DNA of 52,155 bases, from positions 1 to 52,155 of the forward strand of contig JAFRDH010000021.1 of assembly GCA_017403955.1 (NCBI GenBank), written 5' to 3'. The DNA is from Mogibacterium sp. (GTDB lineage: Bacteria; Bacillota; Clostridia; Peptostreptococcales; Anaerovoracaceae). The notes under the pieces are model-generated. The model saw nothing but the letters and a program-made list of their open reading frames with translations, was not told the origin of the DNA and ran no database searches. Shown one piece after another: positions 42,399 through 52,073 of this stretch. Position 1 is the stretch's first letter. Every line of letters begins with the position of its first letter. The translations under genes were made by a program, and so were the position numbers.

Positions 42399-44063
42399 AT
42401 GACATTTGAGAATAAGAATGTTCCGGATATTATCCTCAGTATAATCAGATCCAGAGGCATCGAAGATGAGAAGCTTGAAGAGTTTTTCTCTACGAGGCCA
42501 AGGCTCGCATATGATCCATTTCTGCTTGCTAACATGAAGGCAGGAGTGGATTTACTGCTGAATGCAATCGATTCAGGCAAGAGGATAGTAATTTACGGAG
42601 ATTATGATGTCGACGGGATAACTGCGACATCGTTGATGATGAAGGTCATCGGCTCTCTCACAGACAATGTGACATACTATATCCCTTCAAGACTTGATGA
42701 GGGGTATGGTCTTCATACAGAGTCGATAGACAGAATATATGAAAACGGCGGTGAATTCATCGTTACAGTCGATTGCGGATCCGTCTCTGAGAATGAGACG
42801 GCATATGCGCATTCTCTTGGCATAGGCACACTTGTTACAGACCACCACAATATTTCAGGAGTTTCAGCTGAAGGTCTGATCATCAACCCGAGACTCTCGG
42901 AAGATGAATACCCGTTCAAAGGCCTTGCAGGTGTTGGCGTTGCTTACAAGCTGGCGCTTGCGATCGCAAGAGTAAGAGACATTCCTAAGTCCATAATGGC
43001 TGAAGTTCTCGAGCTCGTTACGATCGGGACTATTGCGGACATTATGCCGATGCTCGATGAGAACAGGACGATCGTCAAATGCGGACTGAGATCGATACAT
43101 CTCGGATGCAGGAACAAAGGACTCCGCAGACTTATTGACATGTCCGGACTCGATTACAGAACGATCAAGGCAAGCGATATTTCCTTTGGAATCGCACCTA
43201 AGATCAATGCTTCAGGAAGGCTCGGTGACGCAACTCTAGGCGTAAAACTGTTCCTTTCTGAGGATGATGCAGAGATCGAAAAATACTGCAGGGAACTTGT
43301 AGCGGCAAATCAGGAGAGGAGAAGACTCCAGGACGATGCTTATGACAAAGGCCTTTCGATGCTTGATTCCGAGCTTGCCAAAGGTGATTTTGTCGTAGTG
43401 GAGATCAATGATTCACACGAAGGCGTTCTCGGGATCGTAGCAGGCAAACTCCGCGAGAAGATCAACAGACCTGTAGTAGTTATTTCACATAACGGAGATA
43501 CATATAAGGGAACCGGGCGCTCGATACCGGGTATCGATCTTTTCAGGATGCTCGACAAATACAGAGACGGGTTCATAAGTTTTGGCGGACACAATGCAGC
43601 ATGCGGCTTCACGATCGCTGACGACCGCGCGGATCAGCTTCGCGCGGACCTTAACAATGACATAGCCGAGATGCTCCTGAATGACAGCAGTCTCTTTGAT
43701 GAGGACCACAGCTATGATGCCATGATCGATGCTGATGAAGTGACTCTGGAACTTGCCGAAGCAGTCGAACTCCTGGAGCCTTGCGGCAAGGAGAACGAAC
43801 TTCCGGTATTCGCTCTGACCGAAGTCAAAGTATCCGGCTGGAGATTCCTCAAGAATGAAGACAAGATGGCCAAGTTCCAGATCTCATCCGGCAGCAGCAG
43901 GACCATCGATTGCCTGCTTTTCCATGATGCAGCTGACGCCTTCGATATCATCAACGAACACGGGACTGTCGATATCCTCGGCTCGGTCGAGATAAACAAA
44001 TGGCGTGATGAAACCAATGTCCAGATCATAGCGAAGTATGTGCTTCCGGGAGGAACGCTCTGA
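42399..44063 (+). CDS. recJ: single-stranded-DNA exonuclease RecJ
   Basis: A 554-residue DHH-family 5'-3' exonuclease for recombination and mismatch repair. Motifs: YGDYDVDGITA, TVDCGS, TDHHNIS (DHH motif), GVGVAYKLA, the DHHA1 region and the C-terminal OB-like domain (CGKENELPVF). Residues HNAACGFTI bind the 5' end. The length is slightly shorter than E. coli RecJ but normal for clostridia. The ctp start codon overlaps the last base of its stop. Confidence 0.95.
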   Translation: MTFENKNVPDIILSIIRSRGIEDEKLEEFFSTRPRLAYDPFLLANMKAGVDLLLNAIDSGKRIVIYGDYDVDGITATSLMMKVIGSLTDNVTYYIPSRLDEGYGLHTESIDRIYENGGEFIVTVDCGSVSENETAYAHSLGIGTLVTDHHNISGVSAEGLIINPRLSEDEYPFKGLAGVGVAYKLALAIARVRDIPKSIMAEVLELVTIGTIADIMPMLDENRTIVKCGLRSIHLGCRNKGLRRLIDMSGLDYRTIKASDISFGIAPKINASGRLGDATLGVKLFLSEDDAEIEKYCRELVAANQERRRLQDDAYDKGLSMLDSELAKGDFVVVEINDSHEGVLGIVAGKLREKINRPVVVISHNGDTYKGTGRSIPGIDLFRMLDKYRDGFISFGGHNAACGFTIADDRADQLRADLNNDIAEMLLNDSSLFDEDHSYDAMIDADEVTLELAEAVELLEPCGKENELPVFALTEVKVSGWRFLKNEDKMAKFQISSGSSRTIDCLLFHDAADAFDIINEHGTVDILGSVEINKWRDETNVQIIAKYVLPGGTL

Positions 44064-45295
44064 TGGATTATTATACAGAAGACAGGAACAATGATTTGAC
44101 CGGCGAAGTGATCGCTCAGGAAAGTGATACGGAAAAGCCGGAAGAGAAAAAGCCTAAGAAGCGGTTCTGGGGACCGTTCCTTCTTGGCGTGCTGCTTACA
44201 GTCCTGGTGGCCTCGGTGGCTGTGTGGTTCAACAGAGACATGATCCATTTTGTGCCTGCGGAAAAGCTGCAGTACTATCAGGATCTTGATAATGCATGCG
44301 GCAAATATTATGAATCCGTTCAATTGCTTTCAACTGATCCGCTTGCAGAGAAGCCTGCAACGGAGTTCACTGAAGACGATATCAGGAGACTGGTTGCCAG
44401 TATCAATGACCCGTACGCGCAGTATTTTTCAAAAGAAGAATACGAAGAATTCCTGAATTCTTTCATGGGCAATTATGTCGGAGTCGGGATCGGAATCGTT
44501 GATGTCGATGGCGCTATAACCATCAAATCCGTATTCAGCAACGGCTCTGCCGCAGAAGCGGGAATCAAAATGGAAGATGTGATCGTGAAAGTCGATGGGG
44601 TGGAGCCGACTTCGGTCGAAGATGCTGTCAGCAAGATCACCGGTGAAGAAGGCACTACTGTTACCCTGACGATTCTCCGGGACGGTGAAGAGATGGATTT
44701 CACCCTTGAAAGAGCCGAGCTCGATCAGGAATCGGTCGCTTATTATGAGCTTGAGGATCATAAGAAAGTCGGATACATCAATATTATGTCATTCGTCAAA
44801 CAGACCGATGAAGATTTCAAACTTGCGGTCAAAGATCTTGAGAACAAAGGCTGTGACAAATTCATAATCGATCTCAGAAACAATGGCGGCGGTCTGACAG
44901 ATTCGAGCATCAAGGTCGCGGATTATCTGTTGCCTGCATGCACTATCATGACAGACGTTCTCAAGGATGGAACAGAGACCGTTTACTCATCTGAAGAGAG
45001 CTCTGCAGATATAGATTATGTGGTTCTGGTCAATGAAAACACTGCAAGTGCCTCGGAGATCCTGACCGCTGCTGTTCAGGATAATCACGGAGCCAAGGTA
45101 ATAGGAACTAAGACTTACGGCAAGGGTGTTACACAATCCGTACACAAATTCAAAGACGGATCAGCCCTCAAGTATACTGTCAGCGAGTATTACAGACCTA
45201 ACGGTGACAAGGTCCAGGGTATCGGTATCACACCGGATATTGAGGCAGAAGCGGGAGACGTGATGGATGCAGCTCTGGAGGAACTCGGCGAGTGA
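44063..45295 (+). CDS. ctp: S41-family C-terminal processing peptidase (Ctp)
   Basis: A 410-residue membrane-anchored serine protease. A cytoplasmic charged N-terminus (to about 35) precedes one transmembrane helix, then a PDZ domain (YVGVGIGIVDVDG...SVFSNGSAAEAGIKMEDVIVKVDG) and the S41 core with DLRNNGGG, the catalytic Ser in NTASASE and the Lys in GTKTYGKG. Such enzymes trim C-termini of envelope proteins or hydrolases. Its context between division hydrolase genes and a D,D-carboxypeptidase suggests a cell-wall role. It uses ATG at the recJ stop and overlaps the next gene (GTGA). Confidence 0.94.
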   Translation: MDYYTEDRNNDLTGEVIAQESDTEKPEEKKPKKRFWGPFLLGVLLTVLVASVAVWFNRDMIHFVPAEKLQYYQDLDNACGKYYESVQLLSTDPLAEKPATEFTEDDIRRLVASINDPYAQYFSKEEYEEFLNSFMGNYVGVGIGIVDVDGAITIKSVFSNGSAAEAGIKMEDVIVKVDGVEPTSVEDAVSKITGEEGTTVTLTILRDGEEMDFTLERAELDQESVAYYELEDHKKVGYINIMSFVKQTDEDFKLAVKDLENKGCDKFIIDLRNNGGGLTDSSIKVADYLLPACTIMTDVLKDGTETVYSSEESSADIDYVVLVNENTASASEILTAAVQDNHGAKVIGTKTYGKGVTQSVHKFKDGSALKYTVSEYYRPNGDKVQGIGITPDIEAEAGDVMDAALEELGE

Positions 45296-45873
45296 TTATC
45301 TACTATACTCACAACTTCACAGGGGGCAGGGATACGAGCCATGAACTTCTGAAAATGGCGATCGGGGATTTGCTCGGCGACCATGAAGAGGCTGCATATC
45401 TTACAGCTCACATGACTACTTCCGGCGATAACGGCAAACCTGTTATCAAGGGATTCAGGCATTTCTCGATTTCTCACAGCTGCAATACCTGGGCTGTTCT
45501 GTTCGCAGACGGAGAATGCGGACTCGATGTGCAGTATTACAGACCGTGCCGTATGTATCAAATCGCACAGAGACTTTTTGACCCGGAAGATCTGGATGCG
45601 TTTCTTATGGAACCGGATGAAGACTCGTTCTTCTGTATCTGGGCGAGGCGGGAATCTCTGATCAAGGCTGTAGGAGGATCGATCACTGCAGAAGATGTTC
45701 CATCTGTGGCTGAATGCAAGGCCTTCTATTCAGGCAGGAACTGGTATATCAGAGATATACAGATACCGGGTGCTGACAAGTACGCAGCAGCTGTATGCAC
45801 AGGACGACGCATAAAAGACAAAAAAATAGAATTCAGAGAATTGAAGACAGATCGAAATAATGCCATCAAATAA
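45292..45873 (+). CDS. 4'-phosphopantetheinyl transferase (Sfp type)
   Basis: A 193-residue Sfp-superfamily enzyme that loads phosphopantetheine from CoA onto carrier proteins. HFSISHS, GLDVQ and WARRESLIKAVG are the visible motifs. In Sfp the metal ligands are Asp, Glu (GIDIE) and Glu (KES); the middle one is Gln here (GLDVQ), a difference seen in some members. The start is GTG 45292, which overlaps the ctp stop by 4 nt. No polyketide or peptide synthetase or carrier gene lies in the window, so the target is unknown. Confidence 0.8.
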   Translation: MIIYYTHNFTGGRDTSHELLKMAIGDLLGDHEEAAYLTAHMTTSGDNGKPVIKGFRHFSISHSCNTWAVLFADGECGLDVQYYRPCRMYQIAQRLFDPEDLDAFLMEPDEDSFFCIWARRESLIKAVGGSITAEDVPSVAECKAFYSGRNWYIRDIQIPGADKYAAAVCTGRRIKDKKIEFRELKTDRNNAIK

Positions 45874-46351
45874 TAAAACAAAAAAGACCCCGATGGAGAC
45901 TGCTTACGCTTATCTTGCCAGCAGGATGCGTACAGTCCGGGAGGTCGAGACTCATTTGAAAGATAAAGGTTTCAGCGAAGAAGAGATAACAGAGACTGTC
46001 AATGATCTCATCGGACTCAGGTATCTGGACGATTATCAGTATGCTCTCAGGTATTATGAATATAACCGTGAGAAGAAAAGAGGCACGCTCAGGGCGGCAA
46101 GAGAGCTGGCAGAAAAGGGAATAGACGCTGAAACGATCAATATCGCGCAGGAAGACTTTATTTTCGCAGAGAAAATCGATGAATTCGAAGATGCTCTTCA
46201 TATAGCGGAACATGAACTGTCGTTAAAGAACAAAGCAGCTTCGGACGAGAAGACCGCAGCTTATATAGCGCGTAAACTCGAGAACAAAGGATTCAGGCGT
46301 GATATAATATTTAAAGTATTGAACCGGCTCAGAGCCGGAGCAGATGACTGA
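45860..46351 (+). CDS. recX: regulatory protein RecX
   Basis: A 163-residue RecX that limits RecA filament growth. Three-helix repeats are seen: AYAYLASRMRTVREVETHLKDKGF, LIGLRYLDDYQYALRYYEY and the C-terminal IARKLENKGFRRDIIFKVLNRL. The start overlaps the PPTase gene by 14 nt and the end overlaps tcdA by 8 nt, so all are probably one transcript. recA is not in the window. Confidence 0.93.
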   Translation: MPSNNKTKKTPMETAYAYLASRMRTVREVETHLKDKGFSEEEITETVNDLIGLRYLDDYQYALRYYEYNREKKRGTLRAARELAEKGIDAETINIAQEDFIFAEKIDEFEDALHIAEHELSLKNKAASDEKTAAYIARKLENKGFRRDIIFKVLNRLRAGADD

Positions 46352-47063
46352 AAACAACATTATGAGCGGAATCGACAAGCAGGAAATCAACATCAGAGAC
46401 AGACACGCAAGAACACTCAAGATGACCGGAGAGGGAGGCCTTCTGAGGCTGAGATCAGCTATGGTCATCGTTATTGGCGTGGGAGGCGTTGGGTCCTATG
46501 CGGCAGAAGCGATCGCAAGATCCGGAGTCGGAAGCATCACACTGATGGACGGAGATGTAGTCGCTCCGAGCAATCTCAACAGGCAGCTTGTAGCACTGAC
46601 GTCTACAGTCGGTAAGAACAAAGCCGAGATAATGGCAGAGCGTATAAGGGATATTGATCCGGGAATCGATGTAAATGCACTTCCGAGATTCTACAGGCCG
46701 GGTGACGGACTCGACCTGACCGAATATACATGGGTCATCGATGCGATAGATGATGTGGATTCCAAGACTGCGCTTATTTGCAATGCGGTCAGAAATAATG
46801 TCAATATAATCAGCGCCATGGGAGCTGCAGGTAAGTTCAACACTACTTTCCGGGTCGACGATCTTGCTAAGACCAGCACATGTCCACTTGCCAGAGTCAT
46901 GAGGAGGAGACTCAAAGACGCCGGGATAGAACACTTGCCGGTCGTTTTCTCAGAAGAGAAGCCGGTACCTAGGGACGGCGAACTTGGAACACTTAGTTAT
47001 GTTCCCGGCGCATGCGGACTTACCATGGCGGGATATGTAATAAGACAAATAGCAGAAATCTAA
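46344..47063 (+). CDS. tcdA: tRNA threonylcarbamoyladenosine dehydratase TcdA
   Basis: A 239-residue E1-like (ThiF/MoeB) enzyme that uses ATP to cyclise t6A37 of tRNAs to ct6A. Motifs: nucleotide-binding GVGGVGSYAAEAIARSG, LMDGDVVAPSNLNRQ, the D in VIDAIDD and the conserved MGAAGKFN loop. The family N-terminus RDRHARTLKMTGEG is intact. Start ATG 46344 overlaps recX. Confidence 0.94.
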   Translation: MTENNIMSGIDKQEINIRDRHARTLKMTGEGGLLRLRSAMVIVIGVGGVGSYAAEAIARSGVGSITLMDGDVVAPSNLNRQLVALTSTVGKNKAEIMAERIRDIDPGIDVNALPRFYRPGDGLDLTEYTWVIDAIDDVDSKTALICNAVRNNVNIISAMGAAGKFNTTFRVDDLAKTSTCPLARVMRRRLKDAGIEHLPVVFSEEKPVPRDGELGTLSYVPGACGLTMAGYVIRQIAEI

Positions 47064-47074
47064 GGAGGTGTGAC

Positions 47075-47809
47075 GTGAAAAAAATCATAATTACGGGCGG
47101 ACCTACCACTGAGCAGATCGACGATGTAATGAAAATCACTAATATGGCAAACGGAGCAACAGCTGCGGCTCTTGCCGAGAGTTTTGCCATAGCAGGCTAT
47201 GAAGTAGTAGCCATAATGCATAAATCTGTAAGGATAGATTCACATAAGAATCTCAAAATCATCAGAATAGAGAATGCACTTGACATGCTTCGTGCTATTG
47301 AAAGCGAGGCAAGGCAGGACAATACTGATGCATTTATCCATGCTGCTGCTGTTGGCAATTACAGCAAGGACTTTGCTTTTCTGCTGGAAGATATGGCAGA
47401 CGAGATCTACCGCAAGATGGGCAAGATCAAGTCAGCAGAAGATATCCTTGCCATAATGAAAGACCCTAAATGCAGACTGGACTCCAGAGCAAGTTTGCCG
47501 GGCTATCAGGAGAACCTTGCAGTCAAACTCGCCCTGACACCTAAGATCATAGGCAAGCTCAGATTCTGGTTCCCGAATACGCTTCTGGTAGGATGCAAGT
47601 TCACAAATGGAGCAGACAGAGGCGAACTCTTTGATACGGCTATGGCACTTTGCAACAAGAATCATATGGATTATGTCCTTGCAAGTGATCTTGAAGATAT
47701 CCGCAACGGAGACATGTCGAGATATCTCATAAACCGTGACGGCTTCACACAGATCATGCTCAGGAATCCAGACGCTATTTTCAAGTTTGTAGACGAGAAA
47801 CTTCAATAA
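47075..47809 (+). CDS. coaB: CoaB-like phosphopantothenate-cysteine ligase (stand-alone)
   Basis: A 244-residue DFP-domain protein without the CoaC decarboxylase half. ITGGPTTEQIDDVMKITNMANG resembles the CoaB ligand site, and VGCKFTNG and LASDLEDI match the type seen in streptococcal stand-alone CoaB. It would join 4'-phosphopantothenate with cysteine, the second step of CoA synthesis. GTG 47075 is the start: AAGGAGGTG lies right before it; the longer in-frame form would run into tcdA. No coaC is nearby. The specific activity is inferred. Confidence 0.78.
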   Translation: MKKIIITGGPTTEQIDDVMKITNMANGATAAALAESFAIAGYEVVAIMHKSVRIDSHKNLKIIRIENALDMLRAIESEARQDNTDAFIHAAAVGNYSKDFAFLLEDMADEIYRKMGKIKSAEDILAIMKDPKCRLDSRASLPGYQENLAVKLALTPKIIGKLRFWFPNTLLVGCKFTNGADRGELFDTAMALCNKNHMDYVLASDLEDIRNGDMSRYLINRDGFTQIMLRNPDAIFKFVDEKLQ

Positions 47810-47838
47810 TATAGAATGACCGATAAAGATTGACTAAT

Positions 47839-48576
47839 ATGAAGATATTCGCGATATCGGACCTGCATTTGTCCTTTAATGAGAATATTGATAAGCCTAT
47901 GGACAGTTTCGGACCGGAGTGGGAGGATCATGCCCGCAGGCTTAAAGAAAACTGGGTGGACCTGATAACTGATGATGATCTCGTCCTTATCCCGGGCGAT
48001 ATTTCGTGGGGACTTAAACTCGAAGAGGCGATGGCGGATTTCGACTGGATACATAACCTTCCGGGCAGGAAGATCATCTCCAAAGGCAATCACGATCTGT
48101 GGTGGGGAAGGATCGGGCATCTCAATACACTTTATGACGATATTACATTCCTGCAGAATGACTGCTTTCTGCTGGAGGAAGAGAATATAGCCATCACCGC
48201 ATCGAGAGGATGGCCGTATCCGGGTTCTGATGAGTATACGGAGCATGATGAAAAGATATATTCAAGGGAACTGCAGAGGATGAGGCTGGGACTCGATGCT
48301 GCCGCAGCAAAGGCACCGGGGGCAAGACTTATTGTCTGTCTTCATTATCCTCCGACTGATCCATCCGGCAGAATTACCGGTTTTACGGATATTCTTGAGG
48401 AGTACGGTGTCTGGAAATGTATCTACGGACACTTGCACGGGTATGCATCATTCAAGAGAGGGTACCGGGGGGAGCTGAGAGGTGTACAATATCAGCTGGT
48501 CTCTCTTGACTATCTGGGAACAGTACCCAAACTTATTTACGAAACTGAAAACTTAGAAGGGAACACTCAGAAATGA
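47839..48576 (+). CDS. calcineurin-like metallophosphoesterase
   Basis: A 245-residue YmdB/Ser-Thr-phosphatase-fold hydrolase. The two-metal site motifs are complete: ISDLHLS, GDISWG, GNHDLWW, HYPP and GHLHGY. The substrate is unknown. ATG 47839 (MKIFAISDLHLS) is preferred over the upstream TTG 47830. It overlaps the lipid kinase by 4 nt (ATGA). Confidence 0.88.
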   Translation: MKIFAISDLHLSFNENIDKPMDSFGPEWEDHARRLKENWVDLITDDDLVLIPGDISWGLKLEEAMADFDWIHNLPGRKIISKGNHDLWWGRIGHLNTLYDDITFLQNDCFLLEEENIAITASRGWPYPGSDEYTEHDEKIYSRELQRMRLGLDAAAAKAPGARLIVCLHYPPTDPSGRITGFTDILEEYGVWKCIYGHLHGYASFKRGYRGELRGVQYQLVSLDYLGTVPKLIYETENLEGNTQK

Positions 48577-49520
48577 AATATGCATTCATAGTCAATCCTG
48601 CTTCCGGCCAGGGCAAGCACGATGCGGATCTTATTCCGCATATCGAAGAACTGATCGCGGGCAATCCCAACAGAGACATCAAAATGTTTTTCACTCGCGG
48701 TGAGAAAGATGCAACAGTTCTGGCTGATCTGATCGCAAAAGAAGCTGAGGGCGACATTGTAGTCTTTGCATGCGGCGGAGACGGAACGATCCAGGAAGTC
48801 GCGAACGGACTCTATGGACATGACAATGCGATCCTCGGGGTCATTCCTGTAGGAAGCGGAAATGATCTTGTGAGGGAACTCGGCAAGAAAAAGCATAACG
48901 AAGCGGAGTACCTCAAGCTGCTCAACATCTTCGACGGGATCATTCACAAAATGGATCTTATCAAAATGTCGTGGATCGAAGACGGCGAAGAGAAGACGCG
49001 TTATATAACGAACGGCATCAACATCGGTTTTGACGGAAATACCGCGATCCTCGCACACGATCTCAAGAGACTTCCACTCGTTTCCGGTACCGGTTCATAT
49101 CTTCTTGCAGTAGCCAGAAACCTTGCTGCAAAGAAGGGCCAGAAACTCAGGATCACTGCGGACGGTAAGAACTTCCATACTGGCGAACTTCTTCTCGCGA
49201 CTGCTGCGAATGGCGGATTCTGCGGAGGCGGAGTGCGCAGCTGCCCTAATGCGGATCTGTTCGACGGACTGATCGAACTTCTTGCAATCAAAGATATGAC
49301 CAGAAGAAAATTCGTTTCACTCTTCCCTAAATATAAAGCAGGTAAAATATTCCAGATAAAGGGAATCGAAGATTTTGCATCTTACACTCAGGCGAAGAAC
49401 ATCCTGATCGAACCGATGCTGGGACCAACTATGAAGTTCGTAGGAGATGGAGAGATATTTGAAACAGGAGCTCTCAGGATCGATGTGGTCCCGCGTGCTC
49501 TCAGGGTATTGGTGATTTAG
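48573..49520 (+). CDS. diacylglycerol/lipid kinase family protein (YegS/DgkB-like)
   Basis: A 315-residue DAGK-catalytic family protein. NPASGQGK (9-15), the nucleotide-binding GGDGT (68-72) and IPVGSGNDLVR are canonical, as is the C-terminal FVGDGEIFE. In Firmicutes such enzymes (DgkB) recycle diacylglycerol from lipoteichoic-acid synthesis, which fits its position before a wall carboxypeptidase. The lipid substrate cannot be proven. An AGAAGGG SD precedes the ATG. Confidence 0.92.
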   Translation: MKYAFIVNPASGQGKHDADLIPHIEELIAGNPNRDIKMFFTRGEKDATVLADLIAKEAEGDIVVFACGGDGTIQEVANGLYGHDNAILGVIPVGSGNDLVRELGKKKHNEAEYLKLLNIFDGIIHKMDLIKMSWIEDGEEKTRYITNGINIGFDGNTAILAHDLKRLPLVSGTGSYLLAVARNLAAKKGQKLRITADGKNFHTGELLLATAANGGFCGGGVRSCPNADLFDGLIELLAIKDMTRRKFVSLFPKYKAGKIFQIKGIEDFASYTQAKNILIEPMLGPTMKFVGDGEIFETGALRIDVVPRALRVLVI

Positions 49521-49527
49521 TAAATAT

Positions 49528-50916
49528 ATGAATAACGGAAAACAGGCATCACACAATAATAGTATGTTCAGAAAGGCAGCGCTTATTTTTGCGCTGCTTA
49601 TTCTTGTTACCTCAATTATTTTTACCGGACAGACCGGGATGTACTCTTTTGCAGGCTCTGATCCGGAACTTGCGGAGATCACTCCTATTGGCGATCTGAA
49701 CGCTGAGCCGCCGGAATTGAAAGCAAAATCGGCAGCACTGTACTCTCTGGAGATGGACAAGTTTGTCTATGCCAAGAATGAGAACGAAAAGATATCACCT
49801 TACAGCATCACTAAGATCCTTACTTGCTATCTCGCTTTGGAGAAACTGGATCCGGATAAGACCGTCAAAGTTTCGGCAAACGCTACTAAGGTTTATGAGA
49901 ACGGCACTTCGATCCTGCTCAAGACCGGAGAGAAAATGAAAGTCAGGGATCTTATATACGGCACACTTCTCGAATCCGGTAATGACGCAGCTTATGCACT
50001 TGGAGAGGCTGTCTCGGGCAGTGAGAAGAAATTCGCCAAACTCATGAATAAGACTGTCAAAAAGTGGGGGTGCGAAGATACACATTTTGTAAATGCCAAC
50101 GGCTGGAAGAACAAAGACCATTACACTACCGCCCACGACATGACAATAATAGCCAGAAACTGTTTCAAAAATGAAACTTTGGCCAAAATGTCGGCTGCCG
50201 AAGAATACACTATCCCGGCGACAAATAAGTCGGGAGAAAGAGAACTGGGCAACGTATTCCTCCACAGTATTGACGATAAGAAAGGGATCCTGTGCGGCAA
50301 GACCGGCAGCTGGGATGAAGATGACTGCTCGATTGCACTTGAATTCAAAAAGGGCAACCTGAGCGAAGTGATCGTCTTGTTGGAGGATTCCAAGAAGGGC
50401 CGCAGATCCGATGTAAAGAAACTTATCGAATTCTCAGAAATCGTTACACCGGGATTCCTGATCTGTGATGAGGGCTATATTGTCAAAATCGCCAAAGTCC
50501 GCCATGGAGAGTTCACGAAAGTGCCACTCGCGGTAGATGGGAGGACGACAGCATATCCTTCGACAAACAAAGCGTCTGACATAACTGTAGAAATCAAGGC
50601 AGATAAGCTTGAAGCGCCAATCAGCAAGGGAGACAAAGCCGGAACATATACGGTTTATGCGAATGGCGTGGTCGTAGGAAAGCACGGACTGGTCGTGACT
50701 GAGGACATAAAGACAGGCTGGTTCCCGTCATACCTGTATATTTCCAACAGGACAACAACGATAATACTTGAAATTCTTGCGGTAATTGCTGTACTTCTGA
50801 TAATGATCATATTGATCAGCAGAAACATGAAAAAAGAAAAAGACGGCTCCGGCAAGACGGAAAAAGAGAAGAGAGTAAAGAAAGAAAAGAAAGAGAAATA
50901 TGTAGCTAAGCATTGA
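49528..50916 (+). CDS. D-alanyl-D-alanine carboxypeptidase (DacF/PBP5 family)
   Basis: A 462-residue penicillin-binding protein that removes the terminal D-Ala from peptidoglycan stem peptides. SxxK = S93-ITK96, SGN at 150-152 and KTG at 258-260 are all present. An N-terminal hydrophobic segment (16-34) and an unusual C-terminal transmembrane helix (about 409-431) followed by a very basic Lys-rich tail anchor it; many relatives use only an amphipathic helix. There is no good SD before ATG 49528. Confidence 0.92.
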   Translation: MNNGKQASHNNSMFRKAALIFALLILVTSIIFTGQTGMYSFAGSDPELAEITPIGDLNAEPPELKAKSAALYSLEMDKFVYAKNENEKISPYSITKILTCYLALEKLDPDKTVKVSANATKVYENGTSILLKTGEKMKVRDLIYGTLLESGNDAAYALGEAVSGSEKKFAKLMNKTVKKWGCEDTHFVNANGWKNKDHYTTAHDMTIIARNCFKNETLAKMSAAEEYTIPATNKSGERELGNVFLHSIDDKKGILCGKTGSWDEDDCSIALEFKKGNLSEVIVLLEDSKKGRRSDVKKLIEFSEIVTPGFLICDEGYIVKIAKVRHGEFTKVPLAVDGRTTAYPSTNKASDITVEIKADKLEAPISKGDKAGTYTVYANGVVVGKHGLVVTEDIKTGWFPSYLYISNRTTTIILEILAVIAVLLIMIILISRNMKKEKDGSGKTEKEKRVKKEKKEKYVAKH

Positions 50917-50946
50917 TAATGGGAAAAGAGTAAGGGGGATGTCTTT

Positions 50947-51906
50947 ATGAACAAAATTCTCAGACCATGCGGGAAAATAACCGACAATATAATAATAGCT
51001 TCATTCTTTTCCCTTCTGCTGGCTGTGTTCGGGGCGCTGATCACCCAGATAGCATTCAAGCTGACGCATTTTGACGAGAGAATGGAAGTCATAATGCACA
51101 GCGACAATCTGGCGGCATTTCTCACAGATTATGCGATATTCCTGGGTATATGGGTCGTGTGCCTGATCATAGTGATCATTTTCAAAGCAAACAGGCCGAT
51201 GCTCAAAGCCTTTGGCCGGAATAGGAGCGGCAATAACCTCAAAGGAATATTAGCCGGGATCTTGCTCGGATTCGGCACCAATGGATTTTGCGTTCTTATG
51301 TCATTGCTTATGGGAGATATCAAGCTTTCTTACAATGGCATCGATCCGAAGATATTGCTATTATTCCTTGTTGCAGTCTTTATTCAGTCCGGTGGGGAAG
51401 AAATCACTGACAGATTCTATTTGTATCAGAAACTCAGAAGAAGATACCGCAGCCCGTTGGTTGCAATTCTCGTCAATTCGATTGTGTTCATGGCTATGCA
51501 CATTATGAATCCGGGATTCACCGTTATAGCCGGAAGCCAGATACTTCTTATAGGTATAATTTTCTCGCTGCTCGTCTATTATTACAATAGCCTGTGGGCG
51601 GCAATGTGGTTCCATGCTGCATGGAACTACACGCAGAATATAATATTTGGTTTACCTAACAGCGGTATCGTCTCAGAGTATTCAATATTCAAACTCGAAG
51701 CAGCTTCCGCAACAAACGGACTGTTCTATGATGTGAAATTCGGAGTCGAAGGAAGCATCGGTTCATCAATTGTACTGCTCATAATACTCATAGCTATATT
51801 GATAATTAACAGGAAGAAACCTGAATCCAGAGACTGCTGGAAAGAATCCGAGGAGGCTGCAGCTGCGATCCTTGCGGAAGCACCTCCAAAACACGCTGCT
51901 TCTTGA
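50947..51906 (+). CDS. CPBP-family intramembrane metalloprotease
   Basis: A 319-residue polytopic membrane protein with about eight hydrophobic helices. The CAAX/bacteriocin-processing motifs are present: E151-E152xxxR156 (GGEEITDRF), H185 (MAMHIM) and H223xxxN227 (WFHAAWNYTQN). Family members (Abi, Rce1-like) cut proteins in the membrane or confer bacteriocin immunity; no bacteriocin gene is nearby. A GGGGG SD precedes it. It is the last gene of the long run and has no clear terminator. Confidence 0.9.
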   Translation: MNKILRPCGKITDNIIIASFFSLLLAVFGALITQIAFKLTHFDERMEVIMHSDNLAAFLTDYAIFLGIWVVCLIIVIIFKANRPMLKAFGRNRSGNNLKGILAGILLGFGTNGFCVLMSLLMGDIKLSYNGIDPKILLLFLVAVFIQSGGEEITDRFYLYQKLRRRYRSPLVAILVNSIVFMAMHIMNPGFTVIAGSQILLIGIIFSLLVYYYNSLWAAMWFHAAWNYTQNIIFGLPNSGIVSEYSIFKLEAASATNGLFYDVKFGVEGSIGSSIVLLIILIAILIINRKKPESRDCWKESEEAAAAILAEAPPKHAAS

Positions 51907-51915
51907 TAAAGATGC

Positions 51916-51945
51916 TTGAATAGGATAACTCTTCTGTGATAGAAT
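51916..51945 (+). promoter_or_regulatory. promoter of the tRNA-Ser gene
   Basis: TTGAAT (51916-51921), an 18-bp spacer and TAGAAT (51940-51945) preceded by TGA (extended -10). The tRNA starts 12 nt after the -10, consistent with a short 5' leader. Confidence 0.65.
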
Positions 51946-51957
51946 AACTTTCGCTGT

Positions 51958-52049
51958 GGAGAGGTACCCAAGTGGCTGAAGGGTCTGGCTTCGAATACCA
52001 GTAGGTCGGTAACACCGGCGCGGGGGTTCAAATCCCCCTCTCTCCGCCA
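51958..52049 (+). tRNA. tRNA-Ser (anticodon CGA)
   Basis: Acceptor GGAGAGG pairs with TCTCTCC (one G-U), discriminator G and an encoded CCA. The anticodon CGA (51992-51994) lies in the loop TTCGAAT and reads UCG. The T-arm GGGGG-TTCAAAT-CCCCC is perfect, and the long variable arm (TAGGTCGGTAACACCGGCGC) is typical of tRNA-Ser. The last base pair of the anticodon stem is a C-A mismatch. Confidence 0.96.
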
Positions 52050-52073
52050 TATATGCGGCATACGAGCCGTTTC

